Positions 36,007 through 47,550 are shown, counted from the first letter of the stretch. The stretch is DNA of 64,000 nucleotides from Alkalihalobacterium elongatum (GCF_019024285.1 NZ_WMKZ01000002.1:1-64000), one strand, 5' to 3'. Notes: generated by a model from the letters alone, not told the origin. Translations and numbers: made by a program.

Positions 36007-37308
36007 TTATCCCTCCATTAATAACAATTGTGGGTCGTTTAATAAGCGTTTTACGTGGTTTAATGCATTTTGTGCTGTAACCCCATCAATTAAACGATGG
36101 TCATAGCTAATTGAAAGGTTAAGTACTGGGGCAGCTACAATTTCCCCATTCTTAACTACCGCTTTATCTTCAATACGACCAATCCCTAAAATCGCTACTT
36201 CAGGATGGTTAATTACTGGTGTAAACCATGCACCACGAGCTGAGCCTAAGTTTGAAATCGTGCATGTTCCACCTTTCATTTCATTAGCACTTAACTTTCC
36301 GTCACGAGCTTTAACAGCTAATTCACTAATTTCTGCAGCGATTGAATAGATTGATTTACGATCAGCATCTTTAACTACTGGTACAACTAAACCTTGTTCT
36401 GTATCAGCAGCAATTCCAATGTTGAAGTAGTTTTTATAAACAATTTCTTCATTTACATCGTCAATTGATGCATTAAGTGCAGGATATTTACGTAAAGCAG
36501 AAGTTAATGCTTTAACAACATACGGTAAGTACGTTAATTTAACACCTTGTTCAGCAGCTGCTTCTTTATATTGCTTACGATGAGCAACAAGCGATGTTAC
36601 ATCCACCTCATCCATATGCGTTACATGTGGTGCAGTATGCTTAGAGTTAACCATTGCTTTAGCGATAGCCTTACGAATTCCCTTAATCGGAACTCGCTCT
36701 TCATTAGCACCTTCTGGTATAGCAACAGGAGTAGTTTTTGGTGCTTGCTGTGCTTTTGTTGTATCTGCAACAGGCGCCTCTACTTGTTTTTCAACTTGTT
36801 CTTGAGTTTGTCCACCTGCTAAGTAGCTATCAATATCTTCTTTTACGATACGACCATTCGTTCCTGTTCCTTGAACTGCACGAATATTAACTCCTTTTTC
36901 ACGAGCATATTTACGTACAGAAGGCATCGCAATTACACGACGGTTTTCATCAACTTCAGTTTCAGTAGTAACAGGTGCTACCTCTTTCGCTTCTTCAGCT
37001 TTTACTTCCTCTATTACAGGTGCTGGAGCTTGCTCTTCATGATCACCATGCGCTGATTGAGGAGCCTCACCATCATAATCGATCGTTATTAGAACATCAC
37101 CTACAACTGCAACCGTTCCTTCACTTACTTTAAGTTCTAGGATTTTACCTTCAACAGGGGATGGAATTTCAACAACAGCTTTATCGTTTTGTACTTCAAG
37201 TAAAATATCATCTTCTTTTACTTCGTCACCTGGTTTAACAAACCATTTTACTATTTCACCTTCATGGATACCTTCACCGATATCTGGAAGTTTGAATTCA
37301 AATGCCAC
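36007..37308 (-). CDS. pdhC: Dihydrolipoamide acetyltransferase (E2)
   Basis: Core acetyltransferase of pyruvate dehydrogenase, 433 residues. Lipoyl domain at the start with Lys43 in [14 protein letters not shown]; an acidic/proline-alanine linker; peripheral-subunit-binding domain ([18 protein letters not shown], about 130-165); a second linker; and the catalytic domain ending with [10 protein letters not shown]. One lipoyl domain only. GTG 37306-37308 was chosen: AAGGAGG stands 11 nt upstream and the protein then begins with [12 protein letters not shown] as in B. subtilis. A longer frame upstream has no site. Separated from pdhB by about 150 nt. Confidence 0.96.
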   Translation of the reverse strand: MAFEFKLPDIGEGIHEGEIVKWFVKPGDEVKEDDILLEVQNDKAVVEIPSPVEGKILELKVSEGTVAVVGDVLITIDYDGEAPQSAHGDHEEQAPAPVIEEVKAEEAKEVAPVTTETEVDENRRVIAMPSVRKYAREKGVNIRAVQGTGTNGRIVKEDIDSYLAGGQTQEQVEKQVEAPVADTTKAQQAPKTTPVAIPEGANEERVPIKGIRKAIAKAMVNSKHTAPHVTHMDEVDVTSLVAHRKQYKEAAAEQGVKLTYLPYVVKALTSALRKYPALNASIDDVNEEIVYKNYFNIGIAADTEQGLVVPVVKDADRKSIYSIAAEISELAVKARDGKLSANEMKGGTCTISNLGSARGAWFTPVINHPEVAILGIGRIEDKAVVKNGEIVAAPVLNLSISYDHRLIDGVTAQNALNHVKRLLNDPQLLLMEG

Positions 37309-37404
37309 GAAAAGCGCCTCCTTTTTGTCAGTTAATTTGAGACTAATATTTTTAATCACACTACTATCAGATCATCATAGGTGATACACCTTTTCAACAT
37401 TAAA

Positions 37405-37459
37405 AGTCGTGAAAAAAGACTGAAAAAGAAACCTTTGAGACTTCTTTTCCAGTACGACT
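37405..37459 (-). other. Hairpin in the pdhB-pdhC gap
   Basis: AGTCGT (37405-37410) pairs with ACGACT (37454-37459), and CTGAAAAAGAA with TTCTTTTCCAG inside it. It has no clear U run, so an RNA processing or stability role is more likely than termination. Confidence 0.5.
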
Positions 37460-37461
37460 AA

Positions 37462-38439
37462 TTAAAAGTTAACGACTTGCTTAGCTTTCTCAACGATATC
37501 TTTATAGTCAGGAAGCCAAACATCTTCAGCTGCAGCGAACGGATATACCGTATCAGGAGCTGTTACACGCAATACAGGTGCCTCTAAATGAAGGATTGCA
37601 CGTTCGTTAATTTCGGCGATAACATTTGCAGCAACACCTGCTTGTTTTTGTGCTTCTTGCACGACAATGGCACGATTCGTTTTTTCAATTGAAGCAACGA
37701 TGGTATCAATATCTAGTGGACTAACAGTACGAAGGTCAATAATCTCTGCATCAATACCTTCTTTTTCAAGTTCTTCTGCAGCTTTTAGTGAAGAGTGAAC
37801 CATTGCACCATATGTAATGATTGAAATATCTTTACCTTCACGTTTTACATCTGCTTTACCAAGCGGGATTGTATACTCCTCTTCTGGAACTTCTCCACGG
37901 AATGAACGGTATAATTTCATGTGCTCGAGGAAGATAACTGGATCATTATCACGAATCGAAGAAATTAATAAACCTTTAGCATCATATGGAGTTGAAGGAT
38001 AAACTACTTTCAAACCAGGAGTTTGAGCAACTAATCCTTCTAAGTTATCAGCATGTAATTCTGGAGTTTTTACACCTCCACCGAGTGGTGAACGGACTGT
38101 AATTGGAGAATGATACTTTCCACCAGAACGATAACGCATACGAGCCATTTGAGCTGCTACAGAGTCAAATACCTCAAACACGAACCCAAAGAATTGAATT
38201 TCCATTACTGGACGAAAACCTGTTAAACCTAAACCGATCGCTAATCCACCAATACCTGACTCAGCTAATGGAGTATCGAATACGCGATCTTCACCGAATT
38301 CCGATTGTAATCCATCAGTAGCACGGAATACTCCACCGTTTTTTCCGACGTCTTCTCCAAATACGAGAACATTTTCATCTCTTTTGAGCTCATTACGCAT
38401 TGCATCGGTAATGGCTTGAATCATCGTCATTTGCGCCAT
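37462..38439 (-). CDS. pdhB: Pyruvate dehydrogenase E1 component subunit beta
   Basis: Beta chain of the thiamin-diphosphate-dependent E1, 325 residues, the typical length. Visible family segments: [19 protein letters not shown], containing the glutamate that activates [21 protein letters not shown], and the C-terminal [17 protein letters not shown]. Works with PdhA to decarboxylate pyruvate and acetylate the lipoyl arm of E2. It starts 3 nt after the pdhA stop. Confidence 0.96.
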   Translation of the reverse strand: MAQMTMIQAITDAMRNELKRDENVLVFGEDVGKNGGVFRATDGLQSEFGEDRVFDTPLAESGIGGLAIGLGLTGFRPVMEIQFFGFVFEVFDSVAAQMARMRYRSGGKYHSPITVRSPLGGGVKTPELHADNLEGLVAQTPGLKVVYPSTPYDAKGLLISSIRDNDPVIFLEHMKLYRSFRGEVPEEEYTIPLGKADVKREGKDISIITYGAMVHSSLKAAEELEKEGIDAEIIDLRTVSPLDIDTIVASIEKTNRAIVVQEAQKQAGVAANVIAEINERAILHLEAPVLRVTAPDTVYPFAAAEDVWLPDYKDIVEKAKQVVNF

Positions 38440-38442
38440 GGA

Positions 38443-40160
<1,718 letters not shown>

Positions 40161-40161
40161 C

Positions 40162-40210
40162 CTTTAACTGCAAAAAAAAGGAAATGCCTGATAAAAAGCA
40201 CTTCCTTTTT
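40162..40210 (-). terminator. Terminator of ykyA
   Basis: AAAAGGAAGTGC pairs with GCATTTCCTTTT on the minus strand, with a loop of about 10 nt, and eight T follow. Confidence 0.82.
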
Positions 40211-40213
40211 CGA

Positions 40214-40870
40214 CTATTCTTCAAATGTAATATCCAATTCAGCAAGGAGGTAAAATTCTTTTTTCTCCACATTGTACGCCTCTGTATACTCATTAAAAAC
40301 ATCTTTAGCATTCATAACTTTTTCATAAGCTTCATTAATTTCATCAATTTTTCCCTGTAGATCATCAATTGTTAAATCTTCTTGTTGTAACATTGTATAT
40401 AATTCTTCATCTAAACTTAGCGCAATATCATACTCATCGTATAACGCCTGGTAACTTTCAAATCTTTTTGTCATCGTTTCTTTTAACTGAACAGCCTGAT
40501 CTCTTAATTCTTCCTCTTTTAGTTCTTCAATTACAGGTTCAATTTTTAAAAACTCTTCATATCCCGCTTCAATACTCATTTTTTCCTTGTCCATCAATTG
40601 TTTTCTCTCTTGAACAATAGAAATTGCTTGTTTAGAAAGTTCTACAATTTCTTCATATTCCGACATACCTAATTTAATAATTTGTTCATATATTTCATGC
40701 TCTTTTTTTTCTGCAGCTACAAGCGGCTCTTGTTGTTGCTCAAAAACTTCTTCTAAAACAACCGCCTTTTCCATATGCGTAAACATATCTTCCGCTGGAT
40801 TGTTTCCACAGGCTGCAAGAAAAACTACCATTGCCATTCCTAAGACTAAGCCAACATACTTCAGTTTCAA
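40214..40870 (-). CDS. ykyA: YkyA family lipoprotein
   Basis: A 218-residue exported lipoprotein: signal with lipobox FLAACG (Cys near 20), then an almost wholly helical, acidic, coiled-coil-rich body without catalytic motifs. B. subtilis YkyA, a putative cell-wall-binding lipoprotein, occupies the same place between def and pdhA, which supports the name. The start TTG at 40868-40870 has GGAGG 8 nt upstream; the ATG five codons earlier overlaps that site. Confidence 0.82.
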   Translation of the reverse strand: MKLKYVGLVLGMAMVVFLAACGNNPAEDMFTHMEKAVVLEEVFEQQQEPLVAAEKKEHEIYEQIIKLGMSEYEEIVELSKQAISIVQERKQLMDKEKMSIEAGYEEFLKIEPVIEELKEEELRDQAVQLKETMTKRFESYQALYDEYDIALSLDEELYTMLQQEDLTIDDLQGKIDEINEAYEKVMNAKDVFNEYTEAYNVEKKEFYLLAELDITFEE

Positions 40871-41136
40871 ACTGAAAACCTCCATTCACCATTATGCCAA
40901 ATATACATATTCATCCAATAAAACATTATACGAAAACAAACAAATTGACAATATCTTATTTCAATTACGCCTGTACTTTATAGGTTAGTATATTGTGTTT
41001 ATAAAAAATATAGTACTTAAAACCATTGAAATAATTTTGCTTGTAAAAAGGAATGGTAACACAATTTACAATCACCAAACAAAGTTAATCTAAGAAAATA
41101 ACTAAAAAAATAACTAAAAAATGGGTATATGACCAA
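40871..41136. other. Gene-free AT-rich interval upstream of YjcZ
   Basis: Holds two near-copies of AAATAACTAAAA (about 41094-41118) and runs into the sporulation-type promoter. No gene or RNA could be supported. Confidence 0.4.
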
Positions 41137-41163
41137 ACAAGATGATATTAAATGCATAGTGTA
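41137..41163 (+). promoter_or_regulatory. Candidate sigma-K promoter of the YjcZ gene
   Basis: AC (41137-41138), 16 bp, then CATAGTGTA (41155-41163) fits the -35 AC and -10 CATANNNTA pattern of mother-cell sigma-K. The sequence CCAAACAAG around the -35 recurs in the promoter at 50791. Confidence 0.55.
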
Positions 41164-41211
41164 TTAGTGAGTCGCAAGTTAGCGATGTACTTTTCAAAGG
41201 AGGTCATTTAA

Positions 41212-41376
41212 ATGTACGGATATGGATGCTATGATCCTTGCGGATACGGTTATGGACCACAAGTTGCAGGTGCTTATGCCCCAGGGTATGGTCACGGACG
41301 CGGAAGAGGCTTCGCTTTAATTGTCGTTCTCTTCATTTTATTAATCATTGTAGGTGCATCTAAATACGGTTGCTAA
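41212..41376 (+). CDS. YjcZ family sporulation peptide
   Basis: A 54-residue peptide: Gly/Tyr-rich head [17 protein letters not shown], then [20 protein letters not shown], a single membrane helix, ending SKYGC. This is the YjcZ/YrbL layout of small sporulation-associated membrane peptides in bacilli. AAAGGAGGT stands 8 nt before the ATG, and a sigma-K-like promoter lies upstream. Own terminator. Function in the spore is not known. Confidence 0.85.
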   Translation: MYGYGCYDPCGYGYGPQVAGAYAPGYGHGRGRGFALIVVLFILLIIVGASKYGC

Positions 41377-41386
41377 TCATTGATTC

Positions 41387-41421
41387 AAAAAAACGGAAGT
41401 CATTGAGACTTCCGTTTTTTC
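41387..41421 (+). terminator. Terminator of the YjcZ gene
   Basis: AAAACGGAAGTC pairs with GACTTCCGTTTT around ATTGA and continues into TT. Confidence 0.85.
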
Positions 41422-41510
41422 CATACTTAGCTTTTTTGGTATACTATAGGTATGAAATAATATGTTTTAATAAAGTACATATGTAAAAGTTATCAAAAGG
41501 GGTTGTAAGA

Positions 41511-42056
41511 ATGATTACGATGAAAGATGTTATACGTGAAGGTCACCCTGTCTTAAGACAAGTTGCAAAGGAAGTACAACTTCCACCATCAAATGAAGAC
41601 AAAGAAACTTTACAAAAAATGCTTGAATTTGTTATTAATAGTCAAGATCCTGAAATTGCGGAACGTTATGGTTTACGTCCAGGAATTGGTCTAGCTGCAC
41701 CACAAATTGGAATTAGCAAAAGAATGATCGCGGTCCATGTTTATGATGAAAATGACGAATTAGTAAGCTGTGGAATGTTTAATCCTAAAATCATTAGTCA
41801 TTCTGTTGAACTTAATCACCTTGAAAATGGAGAAGGATGCCTTTCAGTAGATCGCGAAGTACCTGGTCTCGTTCCACGCTATTCAAGAATAACAGTAAAA
41901 GGAACAACCATTGATGGCAAAGAAGTTACTATGCGATTAAAAGGCCTTGTTTCTATCGTGTTTCAGCATGAAATTGACCATTTAAATGGAATTATGTTCT
42001 ACGACCGTATTGAAGGGTACCAAGATAAATATACAAAACCATTACCTAAACTATAA
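41511..42056 (+). CDS. def: Peptide deformylase
   Basis: Metal-dependent removal of the N-formyl group from new proteins; 181 residues, type 2 as in Gram-positive bacteria. The three motifs are present: [16 protein letters not shown] (metal cysteine) and QHEIDHLNG (metal histidines and catalytic glutamate). AAAGGGG precedes the ATG. Same neighbourhood as B. subtilis defB (ykrB). Convergent with the HAD gene. Confidence 0.97.
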   Translation: MITMKDVIREGHPVLRQVAKEVQLPPSNEDKETLQKMLEFVINSQDPEIAERYGLRPGIGLAAPQIGISKRMIAVHVYDENDELVSCGMFNPKIISHSVELNHLENGEGCLSVDREVPGLVPRYSRITVKGTTIDGKEVTMRLKGLVSIVFQHEIDHLNGIMFYDRIEGYQDKYTKPLPKL

Positions 42057-42057
42057 T

Positions 42058-42099
42058 AAAAAGACGTGACTACAAATGTGAAGTCACGTCTTTTTTTCC
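42058..42099. terminator. Bidirectional terminator between def and the HAD gene
   Basis: AAAAGACGTGACT pairs with AGTCACGTCTTTT (stem core 42061-42071 with 42082-42092), followed by TTTTT, between convergent genes. Confidence 0.87.
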
Positions 42100-42118
42100 A
42101 TTCAATATTTCACTCACT

Positions 42119-42901
42119 TTATTTTAAAAGTCCTACTTTTTGAAGGCCGATTAGTATACCGTCGTCATCGACATGGTTTGTCACCACATTAGCAACATCT
42201 TTTACAGCTTCATGACCATTCCCCATTGCAACACCTGTACCAACGTAAGATAGCATCTCAATATCATTCAGACCATCTCCAAAAGCGAATGCGTTCTCCA
42301 CTGGTATATTCATTTGATCCAGAAGAATTTCTATACCTTTAGCTTTTGATCCTCCACTTGGAAGTACATCAATCGAATATCGGTGCCACCTAACATAATC
42401 AAAATGTTCATGTCCGCGTGTATATAAATCCTCATGTTGATCTTTACAGAATATTAACGCTTGGTACACGTCTTGTGTATGATAAAAAGATGGATTGTAG
42501 TCTGGTAAATGAAGTTTTAGGTTTCCAATGCACTCTTCGATATAAGGGTGCTCTTTATAATTAGAATAGTGATTGAGATGATCTAGAAAAATCATTGGGT
42601 GCTCATTTTGCAAAGCATCTTTTTCTAAGCGCTTTAGTTTTTCCGTCTCTAATGGACTTTTGAAAACAATATCATTGTTGAAAATAACATACGAGCCATT
42701 AAAGCTAATATAAGTGTCAATGCCCAATTGATCACGTAAATCCTTATACATAAAAGGAGCTCTACCAGTAGCAATCGCTACATGTACTCCATTTCGTTTA
42801 AGTTCATTAATTGCTTTCACTGTTGAAGTTGGAATTGTTTTATTTTCGTTATATAACGTCCCGTCAATATCAAAAAACACAACCTTCTCTTCTCTTCCCA
42901 T
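42119..42901 (-). CDS. ykrA: Cof-type HAD phosphatase
   Basis: HAD superfamily hydrolase of 260 residues. Motif I FFDIDGTLYN, motif II threonine in VAIATGRAP, motif III lysine (SKAKGIEILL) and motif IV FGDGLNDIEML, followed by GNGHEAVKDVANVVT, the Cof-type C2B cap arrangement. Such enzymes dephosphorylate sugar phosphates, pyridoxal phosphate or FMN-type substrates; specificity is unknown. Positionally matches ykrA. Confidence 0.9.
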   Translation of the reverse strand: MGREEKVVFFDIDGTLYNENKTIPTSTVKAINELKRNGVHVAIATGRAPFMYKDLRDQLGIDTYISFNGSYVIFNNDIVFKSPLETEKLKRLEKDALQNEHPMIFLDHLNHYSNYKEHPYIEECIGNLKLHLPDYNPSFYHTQDVYQALIFCKDQHEDLYTRGHEHFDYVRWHRYSIDVLPSGGSKAKGIEILLDQMNIPVENAFAFGDGLNDIEMLSYVGTGVAMGNGHEAVKDVANVVTNHVDDDGILIGLQKVGLLK

Positions 42902-43109
42902 CGTTTAGCTCCTTTAACTTATTTATGTACGCTCTTTCTAAGCGATTGTTGCTACTAGTATAAGTATGAAGGATTTCGAACCTATTTAAAAGGAAAAAGT
43001 CTAAAATAGCCATTAATTACCTCGTAGCTTTTTTGTAAATTTCCACATACTAAAAACAAATAAATGTAGGACTGGTTACTTTATCACTTCCTTAAAGGAG
43101 GAGACGGAC

Positions 43110-43193
43110 ATGCTAAAAAAAATCAAGCGAAAATTAGTTAAGCACTGTCGTGGATTACTTCCAAAAAAAAGGCTTGCACAAAGTCCACAATGA
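43110..43193 (+). CDS. Very small basic peptide, unknown
   Basis: A 27-residue peptide MLKKIKRKLVKHCRGLLPKK plus RLAQSPQ. Eleven residues are Lys, Arg or His and no acidic residue is present, so it would be strongly cationic and amphipathic. Evidence that it is a gene: an almost perfect AAAGGAGGAG 6 nt upstream, and a terminator-like hairpin just after the stop. No family is recognised. It could instead be a leader peptide or part of a small RNA. Confidence 0.5.
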   Translation: MLKKIKRKLVKHCRGLLPKKRLAQSPQ

Positions 43194-43207
43194 TAAGTAT
43201 AACTAAG

Positions 43208-43240
43208 CAATGGGGAAATTTTTAAAATCTCCCCTTTTTA
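43208..43240 (+). terminator. Terminator-like hairpin after the basic peptide
   Basis: GGGGA and TCCCC pair, with ATTTT/AAAAT above one mismatch, and CTTTTT follows. Confidence 0.65.
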
Positions 43241-43353
43241 CATAAAATAGGAATATAATAGAGTTAAAATGGCAAAGAAGAATAAATGCATGAAAATCTA
43301 ACCATTTTAATTTATAATATGATAATAAATATAAGGTTATAAGGAGAGGTATT

Positions 43354-43563
43354 ATGATTTACAAAGTATTTTATCAACCAAAACCTGAACAAGTTCCAGT
43401 TCGGGAAAACACAAGGTCATATTATGTTGAAGCAAATAGTGAAAGAGAAGCACGAAAAAAACTTGCCGACAAAAATATTAGCATCGAGTTTGTTCAAGCA
43501 ATCTCTGGCGAATTTCTTGAATACGAAAAACAAAATCCTAACTTTAGAATAGAACAGGGGTAA
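43354..43563 (+). CDS. rpoY: RNA polymerase epsilon subunit
   Basis: A 69-residue accessory subunit of Gram-positive RNA polymerase. [20 protein letters not shown] with the later [12 protein letters not shown] and [11 protein letters not shown] is characteristic. It has been found to bind near the secondary channel of the enzyme. Directly precedes rnjA with a 3-nt gap, an arrangement widely conserved in Firmicutes. AAGGAGAGG stands before the ATG. Confidence 0.94.
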   Translation: MIYKVFYQPKPEQVPVRENTRSYYVEANSEREARKKLADKNISIEFVQAISGEFLEYEKQNPNFRIEQG

Positions 43564-43566
43564 AAC

Positions 43567-45234
43567 ATGAAACAAGCTAAACCAAATCAAGCATCCGTCT
43601 TTGCTTTAGGTGGCTTAGGTGAGATCGGCAAGAACACCTATGCAGTCCAATATCAAGACGAAATTATTTTAATTGATGCTGGTATTAAATTTCCAGAGGA
43701 CGAACTTTTGGGAATTGATTATGTCATTCCTGATTATACGTACTTAGTTCGGAATGAAGAAAAGATTAAAGGGTTATTTATTACGCACGGACATGAAGAC
43801 CACATTGGTGGAATTCCATATTTAATGCGAGAAATAAACATTCCCATATATGGTGGTAAGCTAGCCCTTGGCTTAATAAAAAATAAACTAGAAGAGCATG
43901 GCCTACTTCGCAAGGTAAAAATGTATGAAATTCACGAAGACCAAGCGATAAAATTTGCCAATACATCAGTTGAGTTTTTCCGTACAACACATAGTATTCC
44001 TGATGCATACGGAATAATTGTAAAAACACCAGCAGGAAACATTGTTCACACTGGTGACTTCAAATTTGATTTTACTCCTGTTGGTGAACCAGCAAACTTA
44101 ACGAAGATGGCAAAAATCGGTGAAGAAGGTGTACTATGTTTACTATCTGACAGTACAAATAGTGAAATACCTGAATTCACAATGTCTGAACGCAAAGTCG
44201 GTGAAAGTATTGATAACATTTTTAGAAAAGTCGAGGGACGTGTTATCTTTGCAACTTTCGCTTCAAACATTCACCGTTTACAACAAGTAGTTGAGTCTGC
44301 TGTTCAATACGGTCGAAAAATTGCTGTATTTGGAAGAAGTATGGAATCTGCTTTAACCATTGGACAAGACCTTGGTTATATCCGTGCTCCTAAAGGTACG
44401 TTTATTGAACCATCACAATTAAATAAACTTCCAGACAATCAAATAACAATTTTATGTACTGGTAGTCAAGGTGAACCGATGGCTGCGTTATCGCGAATAG
44501 CGTTTGGAACCCATCGTCAAATTCAAATTATTCCTGGGGACACTGTAGTATTTTCATCATCTCCAATTCCAGGAAACACATTAAGTGTAAGTAAGACAAT
44601 TAACCAGCTTTATCGGGTTGGTGCCAATGTTATTCACGGTTCACTAAGTAATATTCACACTTCTGGGCATGGTGGACAAGAAGAACAGAAGTTAATGTTA
44701 AGACTAATTAAACCCCAATATTTCTTACCGATTCACGGTGAATACCGCATGTTAAAAATGCATACCAAACTTGCTCAGGATTGTGGTGTTCCAGAGAAGA
44801 ATTGCTTTATTATGGATAACGGAGAAGTCTTATCTATGAACAAAGAAGAAGCAATGATTTCAGGTAAAGTTCCCTCTGGTTCTGTTTATGTAGACGGAAG
44901 CGGTATCGGTGATATTGGTAATATAGTATTACGTGATCGTCGTATCTTATCTGAAGAGGGACTAGTCGTTGTCGTAGTGAGCTTAAACATGAAGGAATTT
45001 AAAGTATCTGCAGGTCCTGATATCATCTCTCGTGGCTTTGTGTATATGCGTGAAGCAGGCGATCTAATCCAAGAAGCACAACAACTGCTTGCAAAACATC
45101 TTGATGAAGTCATGGAAAGAAAGACAACACAATGGTCCGAAATTAAAAATGAAATTAGTGATATTCTTGGTCCTTTCCTATATGAACGGACAAAAAGAAA
45201 GCCAATGATTTTACCGATTATTATGGAAGTATAA
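43567..45234 (+). CDS. rnjA: Ribonuclease J1
   Basis: Metallo-beta-lactamase-fold exo- and endoribonuclease, 555 residues, central to mRNA turnover in low-GC Gram-positives. Metal-site motifs [14 protein letters not shown] and [10 protein letters not shown] are present, with the family segments [12 protein letters not shown] and [11 protein letters not shown], and a C-terminal domain. It is cotranscribed with rpoY. The SR1P-type peptide in this window is known in B. subtilis to bring GapA to this enzyme. Confidence 0.96.
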   Translation: MKQAKPNQASVFALGGLGEIGKNTYAVQYQDEIILIDAGIKFPEDELLGIDYVIPDYTYLVRNEEKIKGLFITHGHEDHIGGIPYLMREINIPIYGGKLALGLIKNKLEEHGLLRKVKMYEIHEDQAIKFANTSVEFFRTTHSIPDAYGIIVKTPAGNIVHTGDFKFDFTPVGEPANLTKMAKIGEEGVLCLLSDSTNSEIPEFTMSERKVGESIDNIFRKVEGRVIFATFASNIHRLQQVVESAVQYGRKIAVFGRSMESALTIGQDLGYIRAPKGTFIEPSQLNKLPDNQITILCTGSQGEPMAALSRIAFGTHRQIQIIPGDTVVFSSSPIPGNTLSVSKTINQLYRVGANVIHGSLSNIHTSGHGGQEEQKLMLRLIKPQYFLPIHGEYRMLKMHTKLAQDCGVPEKNCFIMDNGEVLSMNKEEAMISGKVPSGSVYVDGSGIGDIGNIVLRDRRILSEEGLVVVVVSLNMKEFKVSAGPDIISRGFVYMREAGDLIQEAQQLLAKHLDEVMERKTTQWSEIKNEISDILGPFLYERTKRKPMILPIIMEV

Positions 45235-45248
45235 ACAAGATTTATATA

Positions 45249-45290
45249 AAATAAGAGAGGCTGACATTTTGAATCACCTCTCTTATTGTT
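45249..45290. terminator. Bidirectional terminator between rnjA and ktrC
   Basis: AATAAGAGAGG pairs with CCTCTCTTATT (45250-45260 with 45277-45287), with CTGA in the loop and T-rich flank, between convergent genes. Confidence 0.8.
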
Positions 45291-45302
45291 TATATATTTA
45301 TT

Positions 45303-45968
45303 CTATTCCTCATCTAATAACTGCTTCTCAAATCGATCAATATCCTTATCCGCACCGATGACAATAAGTATGTCTCCTCTAATGATCTTTTCATACGCTC
45401 GGGGAGAAACATTAATATCTTCCTTACGTTTAATGGCCATAATGTTGATCCCATATTTAGCACGAATATTTAAGTCAATTAAGGTTTTTCCATGCAGTTT
45501 TTCACCAGCAATTAACTCAACTATGCTATATTCATCAGATAGCTCAAGGTAGTCTAATACATTTTTTGAAACAATATGGTGCGCAATTCGAATTCCAATA
45601 TCACGCTCTGGATGAACAATTTCATGTGCACCAATTTTTTCAAGGACTTTTTCATGATAATCATTTTGTGCTTTTACTGTAATGTGTTTTACTCCTAGTT
45701 CATTTAACATTAATGTTGTTAGGATACTCGATTGAATATCATCACCAATGGCTACGATCACATGCTCAAAATTTCGAATCCCTAAGTTTTTTAAAGCCAT
45801 TTCATCAGTTGAATTGGCAACGACAGCATGAGTGACAATATCTTTAAATTCATCGACCTTTTCAGGAGAATGATCAATCGCTAAAACTTCCATTCCAAGT
45901 CTACTAAGTTCCTTACAAATACTCCCTCCAAATCTCCCTAAACCAATTACAGCAAATTGCTTTTTCAT
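45303..45968 (-). CDS. ktrC: Ktr potassium channel regulatory subunit
   Basis: Cytoplasmic RCK/TrkA-type ring subunit that gates a KtrB/KtrD-like membrane potassium channel; 221 residues. N-terminal Rossmann RCK-N with GLGRFGGSICKELSRLG and acidic adenosine-binding residue in VLAIDHSPEK; C-terminal RCK-C domain (about 135-221). The membrane partner is not in the window. Next to rnjA as ktrC (ykqB) is in B. subtilis, hence the symbol. GGAGG precedes the ATG. Confidence 0.92.
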   Translation of the reverse strand: MKKQFAVIGLGRFGGSICKELSRLGMEVLAIDHSPEKVDEFKDIVTHAVVANSTDEMALKNLGIRNFEHVIVAIGDDIQSSILTTLMLNELGVKHITVKAQNDYHEKVLEKIGAHEIVHPERDIGIRIAHHIVSKNVLDYLELSDEYSIVELIAGEKLHGKTLIDLNIRAKYGINIMAIKRKEDINVSPRAYEKIIRGDILIVIGADKDIDRFEKQLLDEE

Positions 45969-46142
45969 GACGAACTTCCTCCATCTTAGCCTTCTTACTT
46001 TATTCTATCATGATGATGGGATTTGTGACCAAAAAAACAGGAAGAGCCAGAACCTCAAAGCCGATATAAAGGAATTATTCGTTGCACCTTATCTACCCTT
46101 TGTGAGGATACTGGCACTTAAGAAGGTATTAGACGTTTCTAA

Positions 46143-47375
46143 TTATGAAAATAAACGTGACCATGTTTGGGGTCCAACGATTCCATCTACAGTTATACCT
46201 TCCCTTCTTTGAAAAGAACGAACAGCTCGCTCTGTAATCGGGCCATACAAACCGTCTACAGTAACATTTAGAGCACGTTGAACTCTTCTTACATCAGCCC
46301 CCCTCATATACGGTGTTTGAAGGGAGAGTAAGCGCGAGTAGCTAGGCTGTTCATTCGCACTGACCCGATCTAATGCTCTCCATGTTTGCGGTCCAACGAT
46401 TCCATCTACAGTTATATTTTCTCGTTGTTGAAACTCTCTTACTCTCTGTGCTGTTTCAGGACCATAAAGTCCATCAACCATCGCTCCAACCTTCTGTTGA
46501 ACCTCACGTACATCTTCTCCACGCATCAGAGGGGTAATATGCCGTAACATCCTTCTTGACTCACTTGTAAAGAGGTCTTCTCTCTCATTAGGTTCATCGG
46601 TTGGCGAACCATGCTCTACGACTTCCATCGTTTCACTAAAATCTCTTAAAGCAGCACGTGTTTGTGGTCCAACAATTCCATCTACAGCAATACCTGCTGC
46701 TCGTTGAAAACGAACAACTGCATCATAGGTTTGTGGTCCAAAAATTCCATCTATTGGGCCTGGTATAAAATTTAATTCATTGAGACGTTCCTGGAGTGCC
46801 ATAATGTCATCACCTTGGTCGCCTCTTGATAAAACCGTACGTTGTCTTGCTCCAGCAATGTACGTAGGAGAAGGTATAGCTGAACGGTCAGTTTGACCTG
46901 TTCTTTCTGCTAATTGGGAGCGATATTGGGTCATACTAATAGAAGGACATGGTTTCCAAGAATAGCCTGGAAATTCAATATGTCCCCAGACATTATCAAC
47001 TGGAATATTCAATTCGTTCATTAGATATTCTGTTAGTTGCAGTGCTGCCTCTCGCTGTTGCGATGTCGGGGTTTGCGTTCGGAAATCTCCTACCATACAA
47101 ACACCAACTGCCATCCCATTACTATTACCTACATGGTAGCTAACTACTTCTAGATCATGGCACCAACTTATAGAACCATCGCGATCTACAACGTAATGGT
47201 AGCCAATTCCTGGCCAACCTAAACTATTTACATGGTACCTTGCAAAAGCTTCTGCACTACCTGAAGTGGTGGCGCTATGATGAATAGCAATATTTCTAAT
47301 AGCACCTCTTGAGCGACGGCGATATCTACGACTTCCGTGTCTAGCTAACGAATTACGCTTGTCTATAATATTCAT
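46143..47375 (-). CDS. N-acetylmuramoyl-L-alanine amidase with three PG-binding domains
   Basis: A 410-residue peptidoglycan hydrolase. N-terminal Amidase_2 domain with zinc ligands in IHHSATTSG and in the distal WGHIEFPGYSWKPCPS (His and Cys), and three C-terminal PG_binding_1 modules, each ending in the signature GI(V/F)GPQT. No signal peptide or membrane helix is visible: the N-terminus is basic (RRYRRRSRG). It may therefore be released by lysis, as known for some mother-cell amidases, or by another route. The ATG at 47373-47375 follows GAGGTGA. The modules are highly similar to each other at DNA level. Confidence 0.88.
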   Translation of the reverse strand: MNIIDKRNSLARHGSRRYRRRSRGAIRNIAIHHSATTSGSAEAFARYHVNSLGWPGIGYHYVVDRDGSISWCHDLEVVSYHVGNSNGMAVGVCMVGDFRTQTPTSQQREAALQLTEYLMNELNIPVDNVWGHIEFPGYSWKPCPSISMTQYRSQLAERTGQTDRSAIPSPTYIAGARQRTVLSRGDQGDDIMALQERLNELNFIPGPIDGIFGPQTYDAVVRFQRAAGIAVDGIVGPQTRAALRDFSETMEVVEHGSPTDEPNEREDLFTSESRRMLRHITPLMRGEDVREVQQKVGAMVDGLYGPETAQRVREFQQRENITVDGIVGPQTWRALDRVSANEQPSYSRLLSLQTPYMRGADVRRVQRALNVTVDGLYGPITERAVRSFQRREGITVDGIVGPQTWSRLFS

Positions 47376-47512
47376 CAAATCACCTCATTACTTATATATG
47401 CAATGAGTGAAAAAGGGTGATATGCCTATTGTCATTTCTGGATCAGTTCTAAATGGAATAGCACTAATCAGTTATGGTTAACAAAATGTTTCTTTATGCC
47501 TTATGTTTGTAC

Positions 47513-47550
47513 AAAAAAACAGACTGAATTTCTAAAAAATTCGTCTGCTC
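47513..47550 (-). terminator. Terminator of ykuV
   Basis: Minus strand: CAGACGAATT pairs with AATTCAGTCTG (one bulge) and seven T follow. Confidence 0.78.

Noticed and set aside
45967-46212. Plus-strand frame between ktrC and the amidase
   Set aside because: It begins inside the ktrC start and ends in the amidase gene in another frame; no ribosome site and no family resemblance.
47392-47418. Sigma-K-like boxes AC-N16-CATATATAA upstream of the amidase (minus strand)
   Set aside because: The predicted start would fall inside the ribosome site, leaving no usable leader, and the -10 has a mismatch.
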